A stretch of 64,000 nt of DNA from Clostridia bacterium (lineage in GTDB: Bacteria > Bacillota > Clostridia > Oscillospirales > CAG-272), in assembly GCA_017937845.1 (NCBI GenBank), contig JAGBCV010000007.1:1-64000 (forward strand), given 5' to 3'. Below the pieces are notes generated by a model. That model was not told the origin of the DNA and searched no databases. It saw only the letters and a list, made by a program, of their open reading frames with translations. Shown one piece after another: positions 1-8,199 of this stretch. Both the position numbers and the translations under genes were made by a program. The first letter of the stretch is position 1, and the number at the start of each line of letters is the position of its first letter.

Positions 1-1
1 C

Positions 2-181
2 AACCGCTTCATTCCGCTTTGCGCGGTCCTGCTCGGCGCTCTCATCGGCGTCGCGGCGTTTTATGTTTATCCGTCTATCATCCCGGCGGATAACGTCATC
101 GTGGCATTGCTCATCGGCGCGGCTTCCGGCTGGGCTGCGACAGGTGCATATGAGACAGGGAAGGGGCTGGGAAAGGAATAA
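2..181 (+). CDS. C-terminal fragment of a phage-holin-like small membrane protein
   Basis: The reading frame is open from the left edge and ends in TAA at 179-181, leaving 59 residues of a longer protein. They form two hydrophobic helices split by a short polar turn (FIPLCAVLLGALIGVAAFYV, then VIVALLIGAASGWAATGA) and a short charged tail ending GKGLGKE. The NRFIPL start and the SGWAATGA segment resemble small holin-like proteins from Bacillota phages and phage remnants. The start lies outside the window, so it cannot be seen whether this is part of a prophage or an isolated gene. A strong hairpin follows directly. Membrane location is clear; the holin call is moderate. Confidence 0.5.
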   Translation, partial: NRFIPLCAVLLGALIGVAAFYVYPSIIPADNVIVALLIGAASGWAATGAYETGKGLGKE

Positions 182-220
182 ACATACAAAAAGAACAGAT
201 TTTTGTATGTTCTTCTTTTG
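181..220 (+). terminator. Rho-independent terminator after the holin-like gene
   Basis: A perfect 12-bp inverted repeat pairs AACATACAAAAA at 181-192 with its complement at 200-211 around a 7-nt loop, and a T-rich run (CTTCTTTTG) follows. It starts at the last base of the stop codon and separates the left-edge gene from cdaA. Confidence 0.8.
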
Positions 221-322
221 TTACTATCAAGATACTAACGTGTTACTATTCGAGTGATTTTTGCTATTTTTTCAGATACGTAAAAAAATGAAAAATGTAG
301 GAAATATAATGGATTAAAATAC

Positions 323-351
323 TTGAAATTTTGACATTACTATTGTATAAT
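323..351 (+). promoter_or_regulatory. Sigma-A type promoter of the cdaA operon
   Basis: TTGAAA at 323-328 and TATAAT at 346-351 are separated by 17 bp. The -10 box lies 35 bp before the TTG start of cdaA. A TTGACA at 331-336 is too close to serve this -10 box. Confidence 0.75.
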
Positions 352-385
352 AGATATGTAATCAAAAAAGACGGAGGGAACTGTC

Positions 386-1195
386 TTGGAAAAGCTTTTT
401 AATAATATCAAATACTTGTTTCAGGAGTTTGGATTCATCGATGTGCTCGATATCCTCCTGGTTTCAGTTATCATATTTTATATCGTAAAATTCATTCGAG
501 AGCGACGGGCGAGCAAGCTTGCCATCGGCGTCGTTATCGTCATCGGTGTTTTGATCGTCAGCGAAATTTTGGAAATGCGGGCGATGAGCTTCCTCTTATC
601 CAACGTTGTTCAGGTCGGTCTTATTGCGCTCGTCATTTTGTTCCAGCCGGAGCTTCGCGCCGCACTGGAAAAGGTCGGCAGTAGCTCCTTCAAGACCTTT
701 AAGAATACGATCTCAAAGGACAAGGAACATGCAAAGGGCGACAATATCGCAAACATTTGCCAAGCGGTCAGCGAGCTTGCGCGTGAATACACGGGCGCGC
801 TCATCATCATCGAAAGAAATACCCCTCTCGGTGACATCATCAAGACCGGTACGGTCATCAATGCGGATATCTGCGTAGAGATGCTCAAAAATATTTTCTT
901 CAACAAAGCGCCTATGCACGACGGTGCGGTGGTCATTCATAACAACCGTATCTATGCAGCAGGTTGCTTCTTGCCGATGTCCAAAAACGACGATATCATC
1001 AAGGACCTCGGTACCAGACACCGCTCCGCTATCGGTATGAGTGAAGAAAGCGACGCGGTCGTTATCGTTGTTTCCGAAGAAACGGGTACGATCTCCATTG
1101 CACTCAACGGTGAGCTTCGCAGAAATTACGATTACAATTCTTTGAAACATGAACTTACCTCTCTGCTCGGTGCGGCAGACTCGGAAGATAATTAA
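386..1195 (+). CDS. cdaA: Diadenylate cyclase CdaA (c-di-AMP synthase)
   Basis: Membrane-bound enzyme that joins two ATP into cyclic di-AMP, which controls potassium and osmolyte uptake and wall homeostasis in Bacillota. The 269 residues match the usual family length. Three hydrophobic helices lie at about 20-36, 44-60 and 68-88, then the cytoplasmic DAC domain with both signature motifs: DGA at 179-181 (KAPMHDGAVV) and RHR at 211-213 (RHRSAIG). The start is TTG at 386, supported by GGAGGG at 374-379. A one-domain cdaR follows 24 bp downstream, as in the conserved cdaA-cdaR pair, but glmM, the usual third gene, is not here. The receptor DarA lies at 24.8 kb. Confidence 0.95.
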   Translation: MEKLFNNIKYLFQEFGFIDVLDILLVSVIIFYIVKFIRERRASKLAIGVVIVIGVLIVSEILEMRAMSFLLSNVVQVGLIALVILFQPELRAALEKVGSSSFKTFKNTISKDKEHAKGDNIANICQAVSELAREYTGALIIIERNTPLGDIIKTGTVINADICVEMLKNIFFNKAPMHDGAVVIHNNRIYAAGCFLPMSKNDDIIKDLGTRHRSAIGMSEESDAVVIVVSEETGTISIALNGELRRNYDYNSLKHELTSLLGAADSEDN

Positions 1196-1219
1196 AACCT
1201 ACGAAAAGGAGATATCGCT

Positions 1220-1717
1220 ATGAATCAGGATAAGAGTTTGAAATCCTTTTTTACCAAAAAGGAAACGCAGGATATGCGTAAGACGGATTCTGATGATTAC
1301 ACCGTCGCTCACAGCAGACGTGTGGATATGATTCTTCGTATACTTTCTCTTGTTTGCGCGGTCGTGATCTGGATCTTTATCGTCATTGGCGATTCCGCAA
1401 CAAAAGAATTTAAAAATATTTTAGTAACTGTCAAGGGCGGTACGATTTTGCAAAGAACATATACGATAGATTACGATGTGACACAGGTGAATTTCGAGAT
1501 TCAAGGTCAAGGCACGGAGATCAGCCAGATCTCCGAAACCGATATTTTGGTTTATGTTGACCTTTCTTCCGTTGCCATCAACCTTTCCGGCTCTTCCGAG
1601 CCGCAGACCTTTGACCTTCCGCTCATCTATGAAACCAAACGTAAAAATTCCAATATCGTGTTTGTTCAAAAATCCAGAGAGTCCATAAAAGTTACATTTA
1701 CGAAAAAATCAAGCTGA
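1220..1717 (+). CDS. cdaR: CdaR-like YbbR-domain membrane protein, short form
   Basis: Predicted regulator of the adjacent CdaA. The N-terminal 35 residues are charged and cytoplasmic, a single helix lies at about 36-58 (ILRILSLVCAVVIWIFIVIG), and the rest is beta-rich and would lie outside the membrane. Only about one YbbR repeat fits into 165 residues, whereas Bacillus CdaR has four in over 450. The ATG at 1220 follows AAAGGAG at 1204-1210. Position directly after cdaA and the TM-plus-YbbR layout give the name. How the short form controls CdaA cannot be told from sequence. Confidence 0.8.
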   Translation: MNQDKSLKSFFTKKETQDMRKTDSDDYTVAHSRRVDMILRILSLVCAVVIWIFIVIGDSATKEFKNILVTVKGGTILQRTYTIDYDVTQVNFEIQGQGTEISQISETDILVYVDLSSVAINLSGSSEPQTFDLPLIYETKRKNSNIVFVQKSRESIKVTFTKKSS

Positions 1718-1722
1718 AATCT

Positions 1723-3327
1723 ATGAGTCAATACATTATTCAAAATATCAAATTATCATTTGAAATTTCCAAAGACGAGGCTTTTGCAACCGCAAAGCAT
1801 CGTCTTTTGAAATTCTTCTCGAAAAAATCCATCGGCGAGATGAAAATTTATAAAACTTCCGTCGATGCACGTAAAAAAGACAATATATGCTTTGTATATT
1901 CCGTTTGCGCGGATATTCACGGAAATGCTCGCGCAGATGAAAAGCTGCTTGCCAAAGAGGGGATCGTGCCTTTGACGGAGGATGCGATGGATATTCGTTT
2001 CGGAAATGAACCGCTTGCAGAGCGTCCCGTCGTCGTCGGCTTTGGTCCTTGCGGTATGTTTTGCGCGCTGATGCTTGCGGAAAACGGTTATCGTCCCATC
2101 GTCATTGAACGCGGTTCTGACGTTGCCAAGCGGACAGAGGACGTGGAACGCTTTTCTAAATTCGGTATCTTGAATCCCGAATCCAATATCCAATTCGGTG
2201 CGGGCGGGGCAGGTACGTTTTCTGACGGTAAGCTCGTGACGAGAATCAACGACCCGAAATGCTCCTACGTCATTTCTGCATTTCATGCGTTCGGTGCGCC
2301 GGAGGAGATTCTTTACAAGGCAAAACCGCATATCGGAACAGATTATCTGAAGATCGTCGTTGCCCGTATGGAAGAAAGAATTCGCGAGCTGGGCGGCGAT
2401 ATTTTTTACGATACCAAGCTGGAGGATTTCACGGCGGCAAACGGAAAGATCGTTTCCGTTCGGACAAGCAAGGGCGAGATCCCCTGCGGACTTCTCGTTT
2501 TGGCGCTGGGTCATAGCGCGAGAGATACGTTTTCCATGCTTTCTGCGCGCGGTGTGCCGATGACGGCGAAGCCTTTTTCCGTCGGCGTTCGCATCGAGCA
2601 TTTGCAGGAGGATATCGATCGCGCGCTTTACGGCGATGCGGCGGGCAATCCGCTTCTTCCGAAAGGTGAATATAATCTTTCCTGCCACGACGGCGACCGC
2701 GGGGTCTATACGTTTTGTATGTGTCCCGGCGGACAAGTCGTTTCGGCGGCGAGTGAAGAATATGGCGTTGTGACAAACGGCATGAGCAATTTCTCGCGCG
2801 ACGGTCGAAACGCCAACAGCGCAGTTGCGGTATCGGTAAATCCCGTCGATTACGGGGATACCGTGGAAACGGCAATTTCGTTCCAACGAGGCTTGGAGCA
2901 GAAAGCATATGAGGCGGGCGGAAAGACCTACGCCGCGCCTTGTCAGACGGTGGGAGATTTCCTTGGTAAGACCAAAATGAGCGAGCCTGCAAGGATCCTT
3001 CCGACCTATCGGGACGGAAACGTCAAGATGACGGATATGGGGAGCGTGCTTCCTTTGTTCGTTGCGGAATCCTTGCGATTCGGTCTTATGAATTTCGACC
3101 GAAAGATCAAAGGCTTTGCCGCAGACGATGCGGTGCTGACGGGTGTGGAGACCAGAACATCCTCTCCGCTCAGAATCCCGAGAGATGAAGCCTATTTGGC
3201 TCGCGGTTTTCAAAATCTATATCCGTGCGGAGAAGGCGCGGGCTATGCAGGCGGCATCACCAGCGCCGCTGTGGATGGCATCAAATGTGCGCTTGCCGTT
3301 ATGGAGCGTTATCAATCTTTGTCATAA
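1723..3327 (+). CDS. FAD-dependent dehydrogenase family protein (COG2509 type)
   Basis: A 534-residue flavoprotein. The first 90 residues form a small domain with several basic patches, followed by an FAD/NAD-binding Rossmann motif at 106-111 (GFGPCG) with an acidic residue at the end of the second strand (IVIERG). A second glycine-rich stretch, GAGGAGTFSDGK, and the near-C-terminal GEGAGYAGG, which would close on the flavin, fit the uncharacterised FAD-dependent dehydrogenases found widely in Clostridia. The substrate is unknown. The ATG lies 5 bp after the cdaR stop with no strong Shine-Dalgarno, so translation is probably coupled. The family call is firm; the reaction is not. Confidence 0.85.
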   Translation: MSQYIIQNIKLSFEISKDEAFATAKHRLLKFFSKKSIGEMKIYKTSVDARKKDNICFVYSVCADIHGNARADEKLLAKEGIVPLTEDAMDIRFGNEPLAERPVVVGFGPCGMFCALMLAENGYRPIVIERGSDVAKRTEDVERFSKFGILNPESNIQFGAGGAGTFSDGKLVTRINDPKCSYVISAFHAFGAPEEILYKAKPHIGTDYLKIVVARMEERIRELGGDIFYDTKLEDFTAANGKIVSVRTSKGEIPCGLLVLALGHSARDTFSMLSARGVPMTAKPFSVGVRIEHLQEDIDRALYGDAAGNPLLPKGEYNLSCHDGDRGVYTFCMCPGGQVVSAASEEYGVVTNGMSNFSRDGRNANSAVAVSVNPVDYGDTVETAISFQRGLEQKAYEAGGKTYAAPCQTVGDFLGKTKMSEPARILPTYRDGNVKMTDMGSVLPLFVAESLRFGLMNFDRKIKGFAADDAVLTGVETRTSSPLRIPRDEAYLARGFQNLYPCGEGAGYAGGITSAAVDGIKCALAVMERYQSLS

Positions 3328-3381
3328 TTTCATTATTTATATATACTATCCTCATAGGATAGAGGAAGGGAGGGACTTTAT

Positions 3382-5475
3382 ATGTTTGATAGAAACCGTT
3401 GGCTCGTTTGCGATCATGAAGAAAAAAACGTAAGATCGCTTTCAAAGGAGCTGAGCACAAGTCCCCTCTGCGCAAAACTTTTAATCAACCGCGGATATGC
3501 AGAGCCGAGCGCGGCAAAAGCCTTTATGGCAAAATCCGACTCGTTTTTGTATAATCCGTATCTTTTGAAGGATATCAAGCTTGCGACCAAGCGCATTCGA
3601 CGTGCCATTGAGGAGGATGAAAAAATCACCATTTACGGCGACTATGATGTGGACGGCGTTACCTCCGTTTCCATATTATATATGTACTTGAAGGAACACT
3701 GCGCGGACGTGGATTATTATATCCCGACCAGAGAAAGCGAGGGCTATGGGCTTAACGCCGCAGCCTTTCGCATGATCAAGGAAAAGGGTACGACGCTCAT
3801 CATCACGGTCGATACGGGTATTACCGCCATTGAAGAGGTCGAATATGCAAGGGAGATCGGTCTTGACGTGATCATCACCGACCATCACCAGTGCCGTCCC
3901 GAGCTTCCGAAATGTATCGCCGTTGTCAATCCCAAGCGCCCCGATTGCGAATATCCTTTTAAGGAGCTTTCGGGAGTTGGCGTTATTTTCAAGGTCATCT
4001 GTGCTTTGGAGCTTGATTTTGTCAACTGCGGAGAATATAATCTTTTCACCGTCAAGGATATGTGCAAGCGATACATAGACCTTGTTACCATCGGTACGAT
4101 CGCGGACGTTATGCCGCTTTATGACGAAAATCGTATTATGGTGTATATGGGGCTTGGTATGCTTTCCGCTACGAGAAATATCGGCGTGCGTGCGCTTTTC
4201 CGCGCGGTCGGGATCGACCCTGCAAAGAAGATCACCTCCTCGGTCATCGGTTATACCGTTGCGCCGAGAATCAACGCGGCGGGTCGTATCGGCGATGCCG
4301 CGAGAGCCGTACAACTCTTTTTAGCGACCTCTCCGCAGGTTGCGGACGTGATCGCAGACGAACTTTGCGCCATCAACCGCGAGCGTCAGCAGACGGAAAA
4401 TCTCATCTTCACGGAAGCGATCCAACAGGTCGAACGCGAGCATGACCTCGAAAACGAGAGCGTTCTCGTTTTGGCGAGCGACCATTGGCATCAGGGCGTT
4501 ATCGGTATCGTTGCCTCGAAGATCACGGAGCAATACGGAAAGCCGTCCATTTTGATCTCGTTTGAAAAGGTGGGCGGTGATTTCGGAAAAGGCTCCGCAA
4601 GAAGCATCAAGGGGCTCAATATGGTGGAGGCGCTTGCGCATTGCGAGCACCTGCTCTCCAAATACGGTGGGCATGAGCTGGCGGCGGGACTTTCCGTAGA
4701 AAGAGAAAACTTGGCGGAATTTTGCAAAACGCTCAACGAATACGCCAAGGTCAAATTGTCCTCTCCCGATTGTGTTCCGAAAACACAGGTGGAAGCGGAG
4801 ATCTCGGAAGAGGAGATCTCAATGGAGACCGTGGAGGAGATCGCCAAGCTCGAACCTTACGGCGCGAAAAATCCCGAACCCATCTTCGTTTTACGCGATG
4901 CGACCATCATGGAGCTTGTGCCGCTCAGCCAAGGAAAACATTCCCGCATGATCTTGCGCAAAAACGACTTGGATATTTCCGCCATCTGCTTTGGCTATAA
5001 TTTGCAAAACGAGGGGTTCGTTTTGCATGACCGCGTTGACGTGCTTTGTACACTCAATATCAACGAGTTTCGCGGAAGCAAGACGATCCAGCTCATCGTT
5101 CGTGATATCGATTTTTCGGAATGGTCATGGAATGAGCTTCAAGAGATCGAAGAAGAATTTGAAGAGATGCGCCGAGGGGAGCTCTCGTGCGACAATGAGG
5201 ATATTCCGACGAGAGCGGAATTTACCTCGATATATAAGCTTTTGCTGGATATCAGCTATCAGCGAGGAAAACAGATTTCCATTATGAAATTTTTAGCTCC
5301 GATTCCGTATATCTCTTATTTGAAGGTGCGTATCGCACTTGAGGTATTTGCGGAAGCAGAGCTTATCGAATTGAAAAAAGTGGATTTTGCAACATATTAT
5401 ATCAAGCGTCTGGAAACCAAGGAAAAGAAAGACTTGACCGCAACGCCGCTGATGAAAACCTTGTTGCAAAAATAA
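3382..5475 (+). CDS. recJ: Single-stranded-DNA-specific 5'-3' exonuclease RecJ
   Basis: DHH-family exonuclease of recombinational and mismatch repair. The metal-binding motifs are present: YGDYDVDG at 85-92, the aspartate in ITVDTG near 143, and DHH at 167-169. The DHHA1 part carries APRINAAGRIG and, later, GGHELAAGLS. A C-terminal extension of about 150 residues follows the OB-like domain, with acidic stretches (EEEFEEMRRGE) and a helical end. At 697 residues it is longer than E. coli RecJ and close to Bacillota versions. GGAAGGGAGGG at 3364-3374 supports the ATG at 3382. The rel gene follows 31 bp later, an arrangement frequent in Bacillota. Confidence 0.93.
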   Translation: MFDRNRWLVCDHEEKNVRSLSKELSTSPLCAKLLINRGYAEPSAAKAFMAKSDSFLYNPYLLKDIKLATKRIRRAIEEDEKITIYGDYDVDGVTSVSILYMYLKEHCADVDYYIPTRESEGYGLNAAAFRMIKEKGTTLIITVDTGITAIEEVEYAREIGLDVIITDHHQCRPELPKCIAVVNPKRPDCEYPFKELSGVGVIFKVICALELDFVNCGEYNLFTVKDMCKRYIDLVTIGTIADVMPLYDENRIMVYMGLGMLSATRNIGVRALFRAVGIDPAKKITSSVIGYTVAPRINAAGRIGDAARAVQLFLATSPQVADVIADELCAINRERQQTENLIFTEAIQQVEREHDLENESVLVLASDHWHQGVIGIVASKITEQYGKPSILISFEKVGGDFGKGSARSIKGLNMVEALAHCEHLLSKYGGHELAAGLSVERENLAEFCKTLNEYAKVKLSSPDCVPKTQVEAEISEEEISMETVEEIAKLEPYGAKNPEPIFVLRDATIMELVPLSQGKHSRMILRKNDLDISAICFGYNLQNEGFVLHDRVDVLCTLNINEFRGSKTIQLIVRDIDFSEWSWNELQEIEEEFEEMRRGELSCDNEDIPTRAEFTSIYKLLLDISYQRGKQISIMKFLAPIPYISYLKVRIALEVFAEAELIELKKVDFATYYIKRLETKEKKDLTATPLMKTLLQK

Positions 5476-5506
5476 TGAATGTTGCGTTTGAAAGGAGAAT
5501 AGGGTT

Positions 5507-7729
5507 ATGGGTGACGGATTTGAACAATTACTGAATACGATTGAAACAAGCGGAAAAAACTATAATATAGATAAGATCAAACGAGCGTATGAGATCGCAA
5601 GTATGCTCCATGAGGGTCAGTTCCGCAAGAGCGGAGAGGCTTATATCTGCCATCCGATTGCCGTTGCGGAGATCGTGGCGGAGCTTGGCTTGGATACCGA
5701 CTCCATTTGCGCGGCGCTTTTGCATGACACCGTGGAGGATTGCTCGGATAAGATCGACCTTCCCAAGCTCAAAAAAGAATTTGGCGAACAGGTCGCGGAA
5801 ATGGTCGATGGTCTGACCAAGCTCGTGCAGATCCCGTTTAACGATAAGGATAGCCTGCATATGGAGAATCTGCGTAAGATGCTCCTTGCCATGACCAAGG
5901 ATATCCGCGTTATCTTCATCAAGCTCGCCGACAGAACGCACAATATGCGTACGCTCAACGCACAGCCTGAAGAAAAAAGACGCTCCATCGCGCTCGAAAC
6001 GATGCACGTTTACGCGCCTCTCGCGCACCGTCTTGGTATGCAAAAGGTGAAGCAGGAGCTGGAAAATCTTTGTCTTTCTTATCTTGACCCGATCGGTTTC
6101 CACGAGGTCCAGAACGATATCAACAAAAAATTCGGCATCAACAAGGATCTTGTTGACAACAATATGCGCGCCATCGAGCAGAAGGTCAGAGAATCCGGCA
6201 TCGATTGCACGCTGGAGGGACGTGTGAAGTCCGTTTACAGCATTTACCGCAAGATGTATAGTCAAAATAAGAGCTTTGACGAAATCTACGACTTCTATGC
6301 GGTGCGCGTCATCGTGCATACGGAGCTGGAATGTTATACCGTTCTCGGTATCATTCACGATATGTATAATTCCATGCCCGGTCGCTTCAAGGATTACATC
6401 TCCATTCCGAAGCCCAATATGTACCGTTCTCTTCATACGACGGTCATCGGTCACGACGGTATCCCCTTTGAGGTGCAGATCCGTACTTGGGAGATGCACC
6501 ATATCGCGGAATACGGTATCGCCGCGCACTGGAAATACAAATCCGGCGAAAAGAGCGACGAGGGTCTTGACAAAAAGCTCGAATGGATCTCCAAGCTCGT
6601 TGAAGCGGAATCCAGTACCGCCGACCACGATGAATTTATCGATGCGCTCAAGATCGATATGTTCCAGGACGAAACATTCGTCTTTACCCCCAAGGGCGAC
6701 GTGGTCACGTTGCCGCAAAATTCCAACTGTATCGACTTTGCTTATCATATTCACTCGCAGGTCGGTCATAGAATGGTAGGCGCTAAGGTCAACGGCAAGA
6801 TCGTTCCCATCGACAGAACGCTTGAAAACGGTGAGATCGTCGAGATCATCACCTCCTCCTCTGCAAAAGGTCCGAGCCGAAACTGGCTGAGTATCGTCAA
6901 GACCAGCGAAGCAAAGGCAAAGATTCGTCAGTGGTTCAAGAAAGAACGCCGCGCAGAAAATATCGTTGAGGGTAAGAACGAGATCCTTGTCGAAATGAAG
7001 CGTTTTCCCGGTACGTTCAACGATGAACAGTTTGCCGCGATCACCCTGGCTGTTGCCAACCGTATCGGTATGGATACTGCCGACGACCTTTTCAATATCA
7101 TCGGTTACGGCGGTCTTTCTGTCAATAAAGTCGCAAAACGCTTGCGTGATGAATATGATAAAGTCATCAAGCCTCAAATCGAAGAACCGCAGATCAAGGA
7201 CGTTTCGCAGGTCGTCGTTTCCGAGATTCGCCCCGAACACTCCAGCAAATACGGCAGCGTGATCGTGGACGGTCTGGAGGGCTGCTCCGTCAAATTTGCA
7301 AAATGCTGTAACCCTCTCCCCGGCGATAATATCGTCGGCTTTATCACCAAGGGTTATGGTATCTCCGTTCATAAATGCGATTGCGCGAACCTTATCAACT
7401 CCACCGCGACTGACAAGGATAGACTTGTCAACGTCGAATGGCGCAAAAATTCGGGAGAATATAAAGAGGCTCGCTTTGAAGCGGTCATGCAGATCATTGC
7501 AGACGACCGTATTTCCATGCTTGCGGATATTAGTACCGCGCTTGCAGAAATGAAGGTCTCCATCTTGCAGATCAATACACAAAAACGAAGCGCAGACCAA
7601 TCTGCCATCAATCTCAGCGTGTCTTGTAAAAATCTTGGACATTTCAATAGTATCGTTTCTAAAGTCAAAGGTATTCGCGGTGTCAGCAGCGTAGAGCGTA
7701 TGATGTCGCAATCCAGAAAGGAATCATAA
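5507..7729 (+). CDS. relA: Bifunctional (p)ppGpp synthetase/hydrolase Rel
   Basis: Makes and degrades the stringent-response alarmone (p)ppGpp. The 740 residues carry the full long-RSH architecture: HD hydrolase domain with H49 and H73-D74 (ALLHDTVED), synthetase domain around 230-340 (DFYAVRVIV, then PKPNMYRSLHTTV), TGS domain near 390-450 (TPKGDVVTLP, DFAYHIHSQVG), a Cys-containing zinc-finger-like segment near 590-630 (KCCNPLPGD, HKCDCAN) and a C-terminal ACT domain. Both active sites look intact, so a bifunctional Rel is expected. AAAGGAG at 5490-5496 precedes the ATG. dtd starts 2 bp after the stop, the classical rel-dtd pair. Confidence 0.96.
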   Translation: MGDGFEQLLNTIETSGKNYNIDKIKRAYEIASMLHEGQFRKSGEAYICHPIAVAEIVAELGLDTDSICAALLHDTVEDCSDKIDLPKLKKEFGEQVAEMVDGLTKLVQIPFNDKDSLHMENLRKMLLAMTKDIRVIFIKLADRTHNMRTLNAQPEEKRRSIALETMHVYAPLAHRLGMQKVKQELENLCLSYLDPIGFHEVQNDINKKFGINKDLVDNNMRAIEQKVRESGIDCTLEGRVKSVYSIYRKMYSQNKSFDEIYDFYAVRVIVHTELECYTVLGIIHDMYNSMPGRFKDYISIPKPNMYRSLHTTVIGHDGIPFEVQIRTWEMHHIAEYGIAAHWKYKSGEKSDEGLDKKLEWISKLVEAESSTADHDEFIDALKIDMFQDETFVFTPKGDVVTLPQNSNCIDFAYHIHSQVGHRMVGAKVNGKIVPIDRTLENGEIVEIITSSSAKGPSRNWLSIVKTSEAKAKIRQWFKKERRAENIVEGKNEILVEMKRFPGTFNDEQFAAITLAVANRIGMDTADDLFNIIGYGGLSVNKVAKRLRDEYDKVIKPQIEEPQIKDVSQVVVSEIRPEHSSKYGSVIVDGLEGCSVKFAKCCNPLPGDNIVGFITKGYGISVHKCDCANLINSTATDKDRLVNVEWRKNSGEYKEARFEAVMQIIADDRISMLADISTALAEMKVSILQINTQKRSADQSAINLSVSCKNLGHFNSIVSKVKGIRGVSSVERMMSQSRKES

Positions 7730-7731
7730 TC

Positions 7732-8193
7732 ATGCGTGCTGTGATTCAACGTGTTTCTTCTTCTAAGGTACTTGCCGACGGTGTTCCGTCGGGAAGCATC
7801 GGGGAAGGGCTGATGATCTTGCTTGGCGTTCTCAAGGGCGATGAAAGGCTCGACGCTGAGCTTTTGGCTGCGAAAATTGCCAAACTTCGTATTTTTTCCG
7901 ATGAAAACGGAAAAATGAATAAGAGTGTGCAGGATATCGGCGGCTCGGCGCTCGTCGTTTCCAATTTTACACTCGGTGCAAATTACGCACACGGAAACCG
8001 TCCCGATTTCTTCGGCTCGGAAGCGCCCGAACGCGCAAATGAACTCTATGAATATTTCGTATCGCTTTTGAGAAAAGAGATCGGCACTGTGGAAACAGGC
8101 GTTTTCGGCGCACATATGGATATCACCATGGAAGCAAATGGTCCCGTCACCATCGTCATGGAAAGCGACGTACTAAAAAGAAAAGGAAAATAA
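7732..8193 (+). CDS. dtd: D-aminoacyl-tRNA deacylase DTD
   Basis: Removes D-amino acids and glycine wrongly attached to tRNA. The 153-residue protein starts with the family hallmark MRAVIQRVSSSKV and carries the Gly-cisPro motif NGPVT at 136-140. The other conserved motif is altered: SNFTL at 77-81 where most members have SQFTL. The neighbouring GNRPDFF and the APERANELYEYF helix are standard. It starts 2 bp after rel, so the two are co-translated. Family assignment is firm. Because this organism is predicted to make D-aspartate (20.2-22.2 kb), the enzyme may have an added role in clearing D-Asp-tRNA, which is inference. Confidence 0.93.
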   Translation: MRAVIQRVSSSKVLADGVPSGSIGEGLMILLGVLKGDERLDAELLAAKIAKLRIFSDENGKMNKSVQDIGGSALVVSNFTLGANYAHGNRPDFFGSEAPERANELYEYFVSLLRKEIGTVETGVFGAHMDITMEANGPVTIVMESDVLKRKGK

Positions 8194-8199
8194 TCGTAT

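Noticed and set aside
63..257. Open frame of 64 residues over the left-edge gene
   Set aside because: It runs out of frame across the holin-like coding sequence and through the terminator hairpin, with no ribosome site.
331..351. TTGACA at 331-336 as the cdaA -35 box
   Set aside because: Only 9 bp separate it from TATAAT at 346-351; TTGAAA at 323-328 has the right 17-bp spacing.
5528..7711. 727-residue leftward frame opposite rel
   Set aside because: Antisense shadow; rel has full motifs in the rightward frame and the leftward product has no recognisable domain.
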